NCBI GenBank assembly: GCA_009746045.1
Contig: RPFO01001812.1
Coordinates: forward strand, 1-60,000
Origin: Mesostigma viride
Lineage: Eukaryota > Streptophyta > Mesostigmatophyceae > Mesostigmatales > Mesostigmataceae
Direction of reading: 5' to 3'
Length of the DNA stretch: 60,000 nucleotides
Shown here: in pieces, positions 47,901 to 58,384 of the stretch
Layout: the number at the start of each line of letters is the position of its first letter
Numbering within the stretch: position 1 is the stretch's first letter
The notes under the pieces: generated by a model
What the model was told of the DNA's origin: nothing
Seen by the model: only the letters and a program-made list of their open reading frames with translations
Database searches by the model: none
Made by a program: the position numbers and the translations under genes

Positions 47901-48588
47901 TGGTAGTCTCACTCCATCTAAACCTGGGTGCCTTGCAAAGCCGTAGACTAGTGCCAAAACACATTCTCCTGGGGCGACATAAAGGTGGCCACGGCACAGC
48001 TACACAACCACTGGCTGCATGACAGCGCACCTGGAACTGCTCTTCGTCCTTGACCGCGCGGATCACTCCGTCCAGAAGATTGTGTCCCGCGTGTTCCACG
48101 TGTCGGGGGTGGGCATGCTCCGGCGCGGGATGATGGGATGTACGGTTGTGCCGTTCTCGGGGATGAGGTGCCACATGCCCCGTGCGCGCAGAGGAATGCG
48201 AACGCAATCCTAAGCTCGTGAGGCGATTAGGAGGTCCAGTTGCGACGTTAGGACTCCTGTCACGCTGGGTGCTGGGAATCTTATCACCTTCCCTTGCGAC
48301 GCTTGTGCGAAGATGATGGAGCGCATCGGGGGATGGGGCGAACGAAGCATTCAGATGCCTAGCTAGCCTCAATTGCAACATTTCTCCAGTGTTTATTGAG
48401 GCAGGAAGCGGTGCTACCGCTGGGGTAAACACAATGTAGAGCGTCGCTAGGACCATTAATATTGCAGCCATGACGACCCAACCAACAAACGAATCGTCAG
48501 CGCTCTCTTCGAAGTAACGTATCACCCTTTTATGCCACGGTTTCCGCGGCCTGTGGCGCTCTTCATGGTCTTTGCTAAAGCCCCTCAT
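38974..48588 (-). CDS. Type II membrane BNR/Asp-box sialidase-like protein
   Basis: This is a sialidase-fold (six-bladed propeller) protein of the BNR-repeat group, likely a glycosidase acting in the secretory pathway or at the cell surface. Exons are 48588-48031, 46613-46350, 42342-42152, 41381-41015, 40610-40461, 39757-39660 and 39064-38974 (TGA). All are phase-consistent GT-AG junctions giving 572 residues. The N-terminus is basic, then VGWVVMAAILMVLATLYIVF forms a single transmembrane segment at about residues 37-56 (signal anchor). A disordered, His/Arg-rich stem follows to about residue 186. The catalytic region contains AHGSNLVELPNGDILLAFFD, four Asp-boxes (STDLGKTW at about 290, SANDGADW, SFDDGLHW, STNHGEKW), LRNGHVLIAFGNG, and EYSYPSIIQDKAGRIHISYT, ending in ITEDWIKAGETQG. 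Substrate cannot be told from sequence. An alternative start is the in-frame Met at 48672. Introns total 7.9 kb; the second (42343-46349) is mostly minisatellite. Confidence 0.9.
42381..42572. repeat. G-rich tract, potential quadruplex DNA
   Basis: Nearly continuous GGGGCG and GGGGGC runs for 190 bases on the plus strand, immediately beside the acceptor at 42343 and within intron 2 of the sialidase-like gene. On the gene's sense strand the tract is C-rich and could act as an extended pyrimidine tract for the exon starting at 42342. Confidence 0.9.
42705..46000. repeat. 32-bp minisatellite, about 100 copies
   Basis: Units of CATCACAGCAGTGACCATAC plus CCATGACATGCG, with alternation of TGCGC/TGTGC and CATGAC/CACGAC. 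About ten units are lengthened by an extra ACAGTGTAGTGACCATAC-like segment. It fills most of intron 2 of the sialidase-like gene. A small spurious frame at 43932-44219 (-) comes from local units. Confidence 0.98.
47409..47662. repeat. 61-bp tandem repeat, four copies plus partial
   Basis: Units begin CGTACCATAGGACAGGGGAT at 47412, 47473, 47534 and 47595, with a partial unit near 47656. The copies are essentially identical, which implies recent expansion. They lie in intron 1 of the sialidase-like gene. Confidence 0.95.
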
Positions 48589-48672
48589 GGCCGACTGACC
48601 AACACCCGGTCGCCACGAAAAGCGCGAGCTCGCAGCGCAGTAAAAACGCCGAGTGACATGCCACGGTGACAA

Positions 48673-49185
48673 ACCATTTACCGCGGTGAATTCATGCAGG
48701 TCATGCCCGGAATAAAATTAAACCACAGCAAGATTTCACGCTGGCGAGAAGTTGCACGCACTGGCGATACTGTATGTACACCCCGCGTCATGTCTGAACT
48801 CTTGCGTGGCCTGCATCACTAATTCGGTGCACTTGTACCTGTTAAGTCTCTTGATCATACCATCCTGCTCGCCTGCATGCAGTAGCTACGTGTACGCCGA
48901 ACATACCTGTTTAGTTGCGCGCGATCTTGTGCAGCCAAAATGCGCGGGTACGAATAGGAGGAGGGGTAGTGGAAGCGTCCAGTCGTACAACAATGCACCC
49001 TCTTTCCCACCGATTGCAGACTTGTAGTAGATTTACGACCGTCAGATGTGTGAATCAAACGGCCCGACTGACAGGTACACCCGAAAAACCGCATAGACGC
49101 GACGCGAGGAACTGCTCCCTTCTAAACATATCACCTATCACACTACACACATTGGGTAACCAGCTGGTCGATACGTGGTACCCCT
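48673..49185. promoter_or_regulatory. Upstream region of the sialidase-like gene
   Basis: This is the presumptive promoter side of the minus-strand gene, bounded by a retrotransposon relic at about 49190. No specific element could be identified. Confidence 0.35.
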
Positions 49186-49189
49186 TCAC

Positions 49190-50245
49190 CTAACGATATT
49201 CCTATTGGTTAATAAAAATACCCATTTACCCGGAAAACAACAAACGCCGGCCGGGCGCCAGCTTCGTCTACCGTACCGACTGTCTGAGCCATATGTATAT
49301 TACGCTTTCCTTGCGGAGTGTGCCGGGGCTCGGCGTACCTTCGTGCTCTTCCCATGGCCCCCCCATTCGCCTTGGCTCCCAGCGGCCACTACTCGGTGGC
49401 GCTCCGGCACCAGCTATTTGCCCCGCAGCCTCTTGTTCCGGCCGGGCGGCCTTGTGGTAGCTGTGGGCAGCCGCTGGATCCCACGGGGACTCACTACCTT
49501 GCCTGCATGGGGGCCAACAGAATCAGAATTGGTATTTGTATTTGCACACTGTCCTCCTGACGGTGGTGCTCGCCATGATTCGGTCGGTTTTCCCCCACGC
49601 GAACATCCGGTCCGAGGATGCGGATGGCGCTGCCTTCTATTCCCCCAACCACCGGCCTGACATCGTGGTGCTGGACTTTGAGGGGGGTGGCCGGCATCTG
49701 CTTATTGACGTTTCGGTGGCGCGGCCCTTGGCTCTTAGCCACGTGGCTGGGGCCTCCCTCACGGCAGGTTACACGGCGGACCGGGCGGAGCGGGCCAAGC
49801 TCCGGCCTGGCCTACGGCGACGTCGGGCACCATCGTGTGGTGCCCTTTGTCCTGGAGGAGTTTGGGGCCATGGGGCCCCTGACCTTCGCCTTCTTCAAGG
49901 AGTGTTGCCGGCTCCGGGAGGACCGGCTGGACCTGGAGGGCCAGCGGGCCCCATGGTCGGCGCGGACCTGGACGTCATATTCAGTTGGCGTCCGGTCAGC
50001 GCCTGTCGGTGGCGCTGACTCGGGCCATGGCTGACATCATGCTCCGCCGTACGCGGGCTGATTTTGCGGTGCAGCAGGGCTATTAGGTTCCTCCCGTTAG
50101 GCGTTTCCATTGGTCTTATCGTAGTATAGAGCTTTGACATGGCTCTGTATATAGGTTTATAGCTGGGCGTTTGCTTTGGTTTGAGTGATTTCACTCTGCT
50201 GTAAGTAATTATATTTTTAATGTACAAGTTTTGCGGGCTTCGCCC
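49190..50245 (+). mobile_element. Retrotransposon C-terminus with restriction-like endonuclease, frameshifted
   Basis: The plus-strand frames together encode a Cys-rich knuckle CGSCGQPLDPTGTHYLAC (C-x2-C-x9-H-x3-C) at about 49455-49510. Downstream comes RPDIVVLDFEGGGRHLLIDV at about 49650-49710, then VVPFVLEEFGAMGPLTFAFF and a final segment ending FAVQQGY and TAG at 50086. A CCHC knuckle followed by PD, a spacer and an acidic residue is the layout of the restriction-like endonuclease in the R2-type clade of non-LTR retrotransposons. The reverse transcriptase is missing and at least two frame breaks occur, so it is a 5'-truncated dead copy. The AT-rich end near 50200-50225 is a plausible 3' terminus. 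Confidence 0.75.
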
Positions 50246-50249
50246 GCGA

Positions 50250-52322
50250 CATTAGAGCTTGTACTTTTTGTGGCCGGTCCCCGGCCAGGGAGCCCCGGCT
50301 AGGGACATGTGAGTCACCACGTACCTCCGTCGAGTGCCAAGTGGCGCTAGCCCCGCCAAGGAGCGCGCGCTAGCATTAGGGTTTCGACCACGAGATTCAT
50401 GGAGATTGGCAAAAGGGTGAAAAAAAAACTGGAAAGAAAAAACATGGCCTAGGTGGGCTCGACCCCGGCATCTCACGAGTAGACATTTGTCGAAGAGTGC
50501 CTAAGCGCCTGAAGACTACGCAACCAATTTTTGCAGAAGTTTTACAATATGTACATTGCTTCAAAGGGACAAATTGCGCAACCGCGCAGTGGACGGAGCT
50601 CGCGAACTAGTACTTGCGGAGTTCAAGCTCCAGATTGACTGCTACCCCTGCACGGGAGCGCGATGCGCGCGGGGATGAGTGACCTCGCCAACCCCGCAGA
50701 CAACAGGGGAAAATCGCTTACAGGCGGTGGAGCAGAGGAAAATCCACGTGTGAGCTTCCTGCGCGTTTGTAACTGGTTCGGGAGAACAAAGTTTGGTCCA
50801 ACAGCCCAAAAGTTTGCGACGGTTATATCTGGAGCTCGCGAACACAGGAAATCGCAGAGTTTGGCTCCTGCTGCAATCTGGGCATACGGACCTCTGCCAA
50901 ATGGCTCATCTGGCTGTAACGCCCAAAAACCGTGATAATATGGACGCCGTGGTTTGACCTTTTCGTGATTGGTCGCAACGAAATTTCGCGCAGCTCATTC
51001 GTCAAGCGGACTGTAAGTCGCGCCGCTGAGTGGCTGGAGCCGAAAGCCGTTCGAAAGAGTGTTAGCTAAAATTGTGCCAAGGCTGCGTTTTACAAGCTTT
51101 AGTATATATGTTGATATTACGATCGCCACGTGGCCATGAAAGACTGAAGTCCACGATGGAGTCCGGCAACATAAATTTTCGCGCTGAGTCCGGCAAGATT
51201 GCCGGTGACGCGGTAAGCCGGCATGTCCAGAATTCCAGAACTAAAGATATAATCCGCCCGCAGATATAATCCGCACGCAGACATCGCCCCCATAGTGGCA
51301 ACATGCGCACCTTTCTTGTAGAATCTTGTCCCACCGAAATTGACCCGACCAGAATGCTTCTATGGGGCGCCTAAGCTCGTCCATGGCTGCAGGACTGTCT
51401 CCTGCAGTTGCTGCAGCTGTCAATTCTTAGACGCTATCAGCCCCAAAGCCACGGGCACTACGCCAGTCGAAATTCGTGTCCGACGTGCAGACGCTTCTGC
51501 TTCCTACTCTTCGGAATGAGCATGGAATTTGTCGCGAATCCGGGATGCGGGGATTGGTTTTCTGTCTAGACTAGCAAGGCGCCTGAGATTGAAGGTTGCC
51601 ACCGCCATGGTCAAATTCGAGCGCATCCGCCAGGTTCTCGTTGTTGTGAAGCGAAGTGCATTCAACGTGAGCTGCTGATCAAGTGGCCTTTCCATTGATA
51701 TCAGATACCCTCTGGTTTCTGTTTGAAAAATAAATCCCCATGGGGCACAAAATCCCCGCGGCTTCGCAGTTTCAGTACATGGCTTAACCGGCTGCAAACG
51801 TTTGAATCCTGCCCCCGATCATTTCTTACGTCCCAATCGCGCAGCTGTATGTGGAGAGGCACAGCGATCCGCATATCACCTCGTGGCTGCACGCGTCTAA
51901 GGACATATCGGGACTTCAAGAAAGGTGCGCCAGGATGCCTCAACCGCTGCATGTGCCAGCATACGTTCACAGATGGGGCGCAAGCGCCTCCACCTTTCGC
52001 TGCGCTGGGCCGATCCCCCCCTTTTGTCACCGTGCTTACCTCTCGTGCCCTTTATTAACATGAGTTACTTTCTTGTTTCTGGTTTCTGTAGGCTTGCAAC
52101 TGTACCACCGGACTCCGGCGGCAAACGGCAAATACCCGCGTGGAACATTCAGAAAATGGCAGCAGCTGACACGTTGAAGGCCACGTGGAGGCGCTGCAGG
52201 CGAAGACATGGGCGTGCACATGTAGACGCGCTGACACGGCCTTGGATTTCATCATTTTCTTCCCCCCCCCTGTCCCCCCCGTCCCCCCGGCCCCCCATCC
52301 TCCCCCCCCGCCCTAACCTCCC
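50250..52322. other. Unassigned region upstream of the NADK-like gene
   Basis: No exon could be supported with homology. A pyrimidine-rich run with CCTAAC at 52260-52320 ends in TTTCGGCAG at 52344, so an upstream NADK exon may lie here. Candidate donors around 52150-52210 did not give a convincing phase match. Confidence 0.4.
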
Positions 52323-55300
52323 ATGGCGACGTCTTTCGGCAGGCACTCGGCACACTGCCAGGCGGTGGAGCACGTGCTCTCGCTGCTGCGCAAGCAGGCA
52401 TCTGTCACGGTGACATCTGTCACCCGCGAGCAGTTCTCTTCTGCCACCCGCCATGAGGCCGACCTGGTGGTCACGGTGGGGGGGGACGGGACGCTGCTGG
52501 CAGCCGCACACGGGCTGGCCGATGACGTGCCGTTGGTGGGGATCAACTCCGACCCCTCCCCCGCCGCAGTCATGCCTGTGAATGGTGGTGATGGAACGGG
52601 GGGCGTCGGCCCTGGGGGCCACATGGGGGCTGACCTGCTTCCCCCAGCACCGCACCTTGGGCGCGGCGTGCGCAGCACGGGGGCGTTGTGTGCGGCGACG
52701 GCTGCCAACGCGGAGGTGTTATTGGAACAGGCAAGCACACGTGCATGCATGCGTACATGCATGGTGTTACAAAAGATGGGTCGATTGTGTGCTGCAGCAG
52801 GCAAGCATGCACAGATTTACAGTGTACTAGTTAGGTGTGATGAGGTAGTTGGCCAGTGAGCCGGCAATTCGCCATTGTCTTCTGCTGCATGTCACCTGCA
52901 CAATGCACATTTTTTGCTACTGACATACGCTTGAGAAACAAGTGCGGGCTTGAGAGACAAGTGCGGGCTAGAGAGACAAGTGCGGGCTTGAGAGACAAGT
53001 GCGGGCTAGAGAGACAAGTGCGGGCTAGAGAGACAAGTGCGGGCTAGAGAGACAAGTGCGGGCTAGAGAGACAAGTGCGGGCTAGAGAGACAAGTAGGGG
53101 CTAGAGAGACAAGTAGGGGCTAGAGAGACAAGTGCGGGCTTGAGAGACAAGTACGGGCTAGAGAGACAAGTGTGGGCTAGAGAGACAAGTGCGGGCTAGA
53201 GAGACCAGTGCGGGCTAGAGAGACAAGTGCGGGCTAGAGAGACAAGTACGGGCAAGAATGGAAACGCGGGTTCTGCCGATGAATCTCAGTATGCGGGGTC
53301 CCTGCCCTTGCCCCTATCTGAGGAAAAGAACAGGGCGCGAGTCTCAAGTCTTATGTACCCACCGCAGTGTACATCTCATGACAATGTAGTGGACGCCAGT
53401 CGGCTGGTGTACTCTATGGATGGCACCATACGCAGTTTGGGGTAATGATGGCAGCGCGTTGCCCACATTCTAGAGGATGTCATAGGGCCCTATCATTCAT
53501 CAGCTCTATCCTAGTCCATCCCATTAGTCTATCCGAGTAGTAGTCCATCCAGTTCTCCACCAAGGGCATTCCCTCCACCAACGTGACCCTCATGATTAGG
53601 ATAATATGCGGCTTGCTTATATCTTCCGCACTTTGCTCCACTGCTCCGGCGCGACTACCTGGGCTCCTCCCGCCCCTTCCCCCCCCCCCCCCCCCCCCCC
53701 CCCCCACCCCCCCCACCCTCCCACCCCCACCCCACCCCCACCCCCACCCCCACCCCCACCCACCCCCACCCCACCCCCCCCCCACCCCCACCCCCACCCC
53801 ACCCCACCCCACCCCCACCCCCACCCCCACCCCACCCCCACCCCCACCCCCACCCCACCCCCACCCCCACCCCCACCCCACCCCCACCCCCACCCCCACC
53901 CCACCCCCACCCCCACCCTCTCAGCCACGTGCGCACGCACATCGACATGACTACTGGGCTAGCATGCATGACATTTGTCTCCTTTTTTCATAGCTCTCGG
54001 CAGCTGCGTTTCTTGGTTGCTGATTGGATGATCACAGGGCCCCCCTCATCCCTGGGTGTTTTGCGCCGGCCTCCCGGCCGTCTTTCCTCTCTCCGCTCCC
54101 TTGGTCTTCCACGCCACGCTCTTTCGTTGTCTGTAGTGGGCCCAGCGATGCTAAAGTGCACCCTCGGTTTTGCATGCTAAAGAAGGTAGCATTCCTCGCC
54201 CGCGTCACATGCTCTCTAGTTGTCTTCACGGGGCCAGCGACAACCCCCCTTCTGCGCTTGCGTGGTTAGCCCCTTATGTGTGGGTGGGTCATGGTTGGGG
54301 AGAAGAATCCGTTCACACCTAGTGTCCCATGCCTCACTGCAAGTTACTGGCATGGCATCCCGTTAGTTGCTGGCATCGCGTTAGTTGCTGGCATCGCGTT
54401 AGTTGCTGGCATCCCATTAGTTGCTGGCATCCCGCTAGCTGCTGGCATCCCGTTAGTTGCTGGCATCCCGTTAGTTGCTGGTATCCTGTTAGCTGCTGGC
54501 ATCCCGTTAGTTGCTGGCATCCCGTCAGTTGCTGGCGTCCCATTAGATGCTGGCATTCCGTTAGTTGCTGGCATCCCGTTAGTTGCTGGCATCCCGTTAG
54601 TTGCTGGCATCCTGTTAGTTACTGGCATCCTGTTAGTTGCTGGCATCCCGTTAGTTGCTGGCTTCCCGTTAGTTGCTGGCATCCCGTTAGTTGCTGGCAT
54701 CCCGTTAGTTGCTGGCATTCCATTAGTTGCTGGCATCCCGTTAGTTGCTGGCATCCCGTTAGTTGCTGGCATCCCGTTAGTTGCTGGCATCTCGTTAGTT
54801 GCTGGCATCCCGTTAGTTGCTGGCATCCCGTCAGTTGCTGGCATCCCGTTAGTTGCTGGCATCCCTTTTGCTGCTGCCTGCTGCGGCGCTCATGTCCCCC
54901 AGCCGCATGCACGTCCCCCAAAAGTGCTCAAAACCGTGTCCAGCGCACCCGTCCCAGTGCCGTTGCTTGCTCACAAAACAACATGCATTGCCCACTACAT
55001 GAAGGGTTGCCCTGTCAGGCAAGCACAGTGCGTGGGAACGGCGTGCATCCCAGATGCCACACCGGCACTCACAGACCTCTGCAAAGTGCAAGCAATGCAG
55101 CGGAGAATCAGCGCGTTCACTGCATGTTGCTGCTTGTGCGCGTGCCAGCAGATACTGGCGGGCGAGCGGCACCCTGCGGCTGTGCGACGGATCCGCACGG
55201 TCATCAATGGATGCGGCACGCTGCTGCCACCCGCCCTTAACGACGTGTTCATCAGCAACCCTTGTCCTGCGGGCGTGTCGCGACTGTCCCTCAGGCAAGT

Positions 55301-58300
55301 GGGGGGGCAGACGGCTGGGCCCGTACGCAGGTGGAGGGTCTAATCTTGTGTCCTTTCGCACATGGGGGGGTGCTATAGATCTTTGGGCACGTGGGGGAAT
55401 TCGTTCAATAATTCATTCCTTCAAGGGCCTCCGTTGGGAGAGTCACGGGGTACCAGGTTTTTGAGGTGGTACCTTTCATCCCTGATTGATGCGCAGCAGG
55501 AAGCGGGCAGGGACCACCCCCTGGAGTGGGGAGAATACTGTGGTGCCCATAGCTACTTGCTAGGCGATGGGTGGGATCGATAGAATGTTAGCGCCACAGC
55601 TGTAGCTCGGAGAGCACTCTGCTGTAGGAGGGATGGGAGGGGTCTCCCAAATGCACGAGCCAGCGATGATGTGGCCATTAGTTAATCAGCTTAATACTAC
55701 TAGTAGTATGCTTTTTGGTAGCGTCAGGTGGGTACCAAAAAGGAGCCCCAATAAACCACCAGAGTGAGGGTATGATATAGCCATAGGCTGCGGACAGGGG
55801 TGGGCGAAGCATCAACTGCCTTGCCCAGTCGTCTGGGTCAACCTATTCAATGGAGATGGTGACATGTCTAGTTCTTGTAACCAGTGGTCGTGCATCCTTT
55901 CGGTTCATCGTTCCGGTGCACGCATGCTTCCGGCCTAACCCATGCTTGCTCCCGTGCTCCTAACCCATGCATGCTCCCGGCCTAACCCATGCTTGCTCCC
56001 GGCCTAAACCATGCTGACTCCCGGCCTAAACCATGCTGACTCCCGTGCTCCTAGCCCATGCTTGCTCCCGTGCTCCCATGCTGGCTCTTCCCATGACGGG
56101 CTGGTACCAGCCCTGGCTTTGGCAGCTCTTGTGGTATGTGTGCCCGTGTAGTAGACATGGGGCGCCACGGTTGTTTGGTGTTCGCTCGCCGGACAGTGAC
56201 AATGTCTAGATGCAGGGATTGTCAGAGATGCAAGCCACAGAGTGCCAGTGCAGGCCACGGATTCACGCCACGGTGGTGGGGGCCAGTATGCACTCAATCG
56301 GCGAAGGGGGTGTTGCTCCCCTAGCAAATGGCTAGCATCTCTCCTGCTGCCAGGCAGGGCATACCCCCGATGGTGCTTTCGGTTAACTCGTGCGTCAGCT
56401 TCTTGTTAATAGGCTCTCTTGGATAGGCTCCTCATTTGGAGAATGCAACGGCTCATGCCGCCCTTCCTGCCCTTCCTGCCCTTCCTGCCCTTCCTGCCCT
56501 TCCTGCCCTTCCTGCCCTTCCTGCCCTTCCTGCCCTTCCTGCCCTTCCTGCCCTTCCTGCCCTTCCTGCCCTTCCTGCCCTTCCTGCCCTTCCTGCCCTT
56601 CCTGCCCTTCCTGCCCTTCATGCCCTTCCTGCCCTTCCTGCCCTTCCTGCCCTTCCTGCCCTTCCTGCCCTTCCTGCCCTTCCTGCCCTTCCTGCCCTTC
56701 CTGCCCTTCCTGCCCTTCCTGCCCTTCCTGCCCTTCCTGCCCTTCCTGCCCTTCCTGCCCTTCCTGCCCTTCCTGCCCTTCCTGCCCTTCCTGCCCTTCC
56801 TGCCCAAGGTTCCTGCCCTTCCTGCCCTTCCTGCCCTTCCTGCCCTTCCTGCCCTTCCTGCCCTTCCTGCCCAAGGTTCCTGCCCTTCCTGCCCTTCTTG
56901 CCCTTCCTGCCCAAGGTTCCTGCCCTTCCTGCCCTTCCTGCCCTTCCTGCCCTTCCTGCCCTTCCTGCCCTTCCTGCCCTTCCTGCCCTTCCTGCCCTTC
57001 CTGCCCTTCCTGCCCTTCCTGCCCTTCCTGCCCTTCCTGCCCTTCCTGCCCTTCCTGCCCTTCCTGCCCTTCCTGCCCTTCCTGCCCTTCCTGCCCTTCC
57101 TGCCCTTCCTGCCCTTCCTGCCCTTCCTGCCCTTCCTGCCCTTCCTGCCCTTCCTGCCCTTCCTGCCCTTCCTGCCCTTCCTGCCCTTCCTGCCCTTCCT
57201 GCCCTTCCTGCCCTTCCTGCCCTTCCTGCCCTTCCTGCCCTTCCTGCCCTTCCTGCCCTTCCTGCCCTTCCTGCCCTTCCTGCCCTTCCTGCCCTTCCTG
57301 CCCTTCCTGCCCTTCCTGCCCTTCCTGCCCTTCCTGCCCTTCCTGCCCTTCCCACCCTTCCTGCCCTTCCTGCCCTTCCTGCCCTTGCTCTTTCCTGTGC
57401 CCCTTCCGTGTTACCTCTGTTGCCCTCTTGCACTTGCCCTTTCCTGTGGCCCACTGTCCCTTCCCCCCTCCCCCCCCGTTCAGCGGCCGGTTTGTGCGCA
57501 GCAGCGGCCTGCGCGTGTGTTCTGCCATGGGTGCTACCGCGGCCATGCGGTCGGCGGGCGGCCTGCCTATGCACCCGCTCTCGCCCCTGCTCCAGTATAT
57601 GGTGGTGGAACCCATCGCGGACCCAAGCACAACCATGGCAGGCGCAGGTGCCAGCACAGCGATGGTGATGACACGCGCTGATGGCACGGCAGGGATGCTG
57701 ACGGCAGGCGGTGAGGCCACCGCGAGGACGGCACATGCTGGCCACGTGGGGGTGCCCGATACCAGCCTGGCTGCCAACTGTTGTACTCGGCCAGAGGTAC
57801 CGGATGGCAGTAGTGCTGGTGGACCAGGAGCGGTCACATCAGGTCACGTGGTAGGTCTCGCGGAGATGCATGCGGTGGAGGGGCTTGTGCGGACAGCGGG
57901 CGCATTACAGCCCCGCAAGGGAACCCCGGAAGCATCTATGCGCGATGGTGCACCACCTGGTGTACACGAAAGCATCGGGTGGCCGCCAGGGGAGAGCCCA
58001 CCTTCGTCTTCGGCAAGCTTTCTACGAGCATCGCAGGGTCTTGGGGGTAAGGGCGCGTCGGGACCCTGTGTGGGGATGAGTAAAGATTTCCGTGCTCATG
58101 AAGAGTGTCAAATGGCGGAAAAGGTGATGGCACAAATGCCAGCTCTTATATCCGCTGCTGCATCCACTCGGCCAAGGACGCTGCCGCCCTTGCATGGGTT
58201 TGTGCAGCCTGAATGCCACCTGTGCGTGGCATGGGCATCCCGGCGGGGCACCCTGTGGGTGGACGGCACGCACGTGGCCCACCCATTGAACCTGGGGGAC

Positions 58301-58378
58301 CAGGTGGTGCTATGCGTGGATGAGCGGCCGCTGTGGCTGTTTCGGCGCGATCCACCCCGCTGGGAGGATATGCCATGA
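52323..58378 (+). CDS. NADK3-like: NAD(H) kinase, NADK3-like
   Basis: This enzyme phosphorylates NAD(H) to NADP(H). Exons are 52323-52730, 55152-55294 and 57484-58378 (TGA), 481 residues if translation starts at the ATG at 52323. Seen in order are DLVVTVGGDGTLLAA (GGDGT at residues 53-57, with the catalytic Asp), VPLVGINSDP, RSTGALCAAT, ILAGERHPAAV, ALNDVFISNPCPAGVSRLSL (the NDV segment of the NAD site), RSSGLRVCSAMGATAAMRSA and, at the end, LWVDGTHVAHPLNLGDQVVL. These match the plant NADK3 type of short kinase. About 180 residues of low-complexity sequence are inserted between the LQYMVVEPIA segment and HGFVQPECHL. Both introns fit GC-AG boundaries: CAG/GCAAGC with phase 0, and CAG/GCAAGT with phase 2, where the nearby GT would break the frame. 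The start is uncertain because an acceptor (TTTCGGCAG) at 52344 could join an upstream exon. Confidence 0.92.
52931..53253. repeat. 19-bp minisatellite, about 17 copies
   Basis: Units of GAGAGACAAGTGCGGGCTA with single-base variants, in the first NADK-like intron (52731-55151). Purine-rich on the gene's sense strand, unlike the other large arrays here. Confidence 0.97.
53676..53920. repeat. C-rich (CCCCCA)n tract
   Basis: A run of about 25 C residues followed by repeated CCCCCA and CCCCA units. It is inside the first NADK-like intron and pyrimidine-rich on the sense strand. Confidence 0.97.
54349..54869. repeat. 18-bp minisatellite, about 29 copies
   Basis: Units of TTGCTGGCATCCCGTTAG with few variants, in the first NADK-like intron, ending about 280 bases before the next exon. 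The hexapeptide frames it makes (LVAGIP, SCWHPV, MPATNG on the opposite strand) are composition effects. Confidence 0.97.
55925..56092. repeat. Degenerate CCCATGCTTGCTCCCG repeat
   Basis: Six to seven imperfect copies of CCATGCTTGCTCCCG alternating with GTGCTCCTAA or GCCTAAA, units 22-31 bases, in the second NADK-like intron. Confidence 0.8.
56459..57387. repeat. 9-bp minisatellite (CCCTTCCTG)n, about 103 copies
   Basis: Almost perfect CCCTTCCTG units with three CCCAAGGTT interruptions at about 56802, 56870 and 56909. It fills much of the second NADK-like intron (55295-57483). Unit length is a multiple of three, so every frame is open on both strands (CPS, LPF, LPA; opposite GQE, GRK, RAG). 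A plus-strand frame runs from the array straight into the last NADK exon, but phase analysis places the exon start at 57484, after the TTCAG acceptor. Confidence 0.98.
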
Positions 58379-58384
58379 GTTTCT

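Noticed and set aside
50252-50500. Possible tRNA near GGGCTCGACCCCGGCATC
   Set aside because: The T-loop-like phrase is present but no acceptor stem or anticodon arm can be paired around it.
54276-55343. 355-residue frame with LVAGIP repeats
   Set aside because: It is an 18-bp array plus the true NADK exon at 55152-55294 in the same frame by chance. The array lies within the intron.
56390-58378. A single 662-residue Cys-Pro-Ser-rich protein fused to the NADK C-terminus
   Set aside because: The repeat is a 9-bp intronic minisatellite. Phase from the preceding exon requires the TTCAG acceptor at 57483, which removes it.
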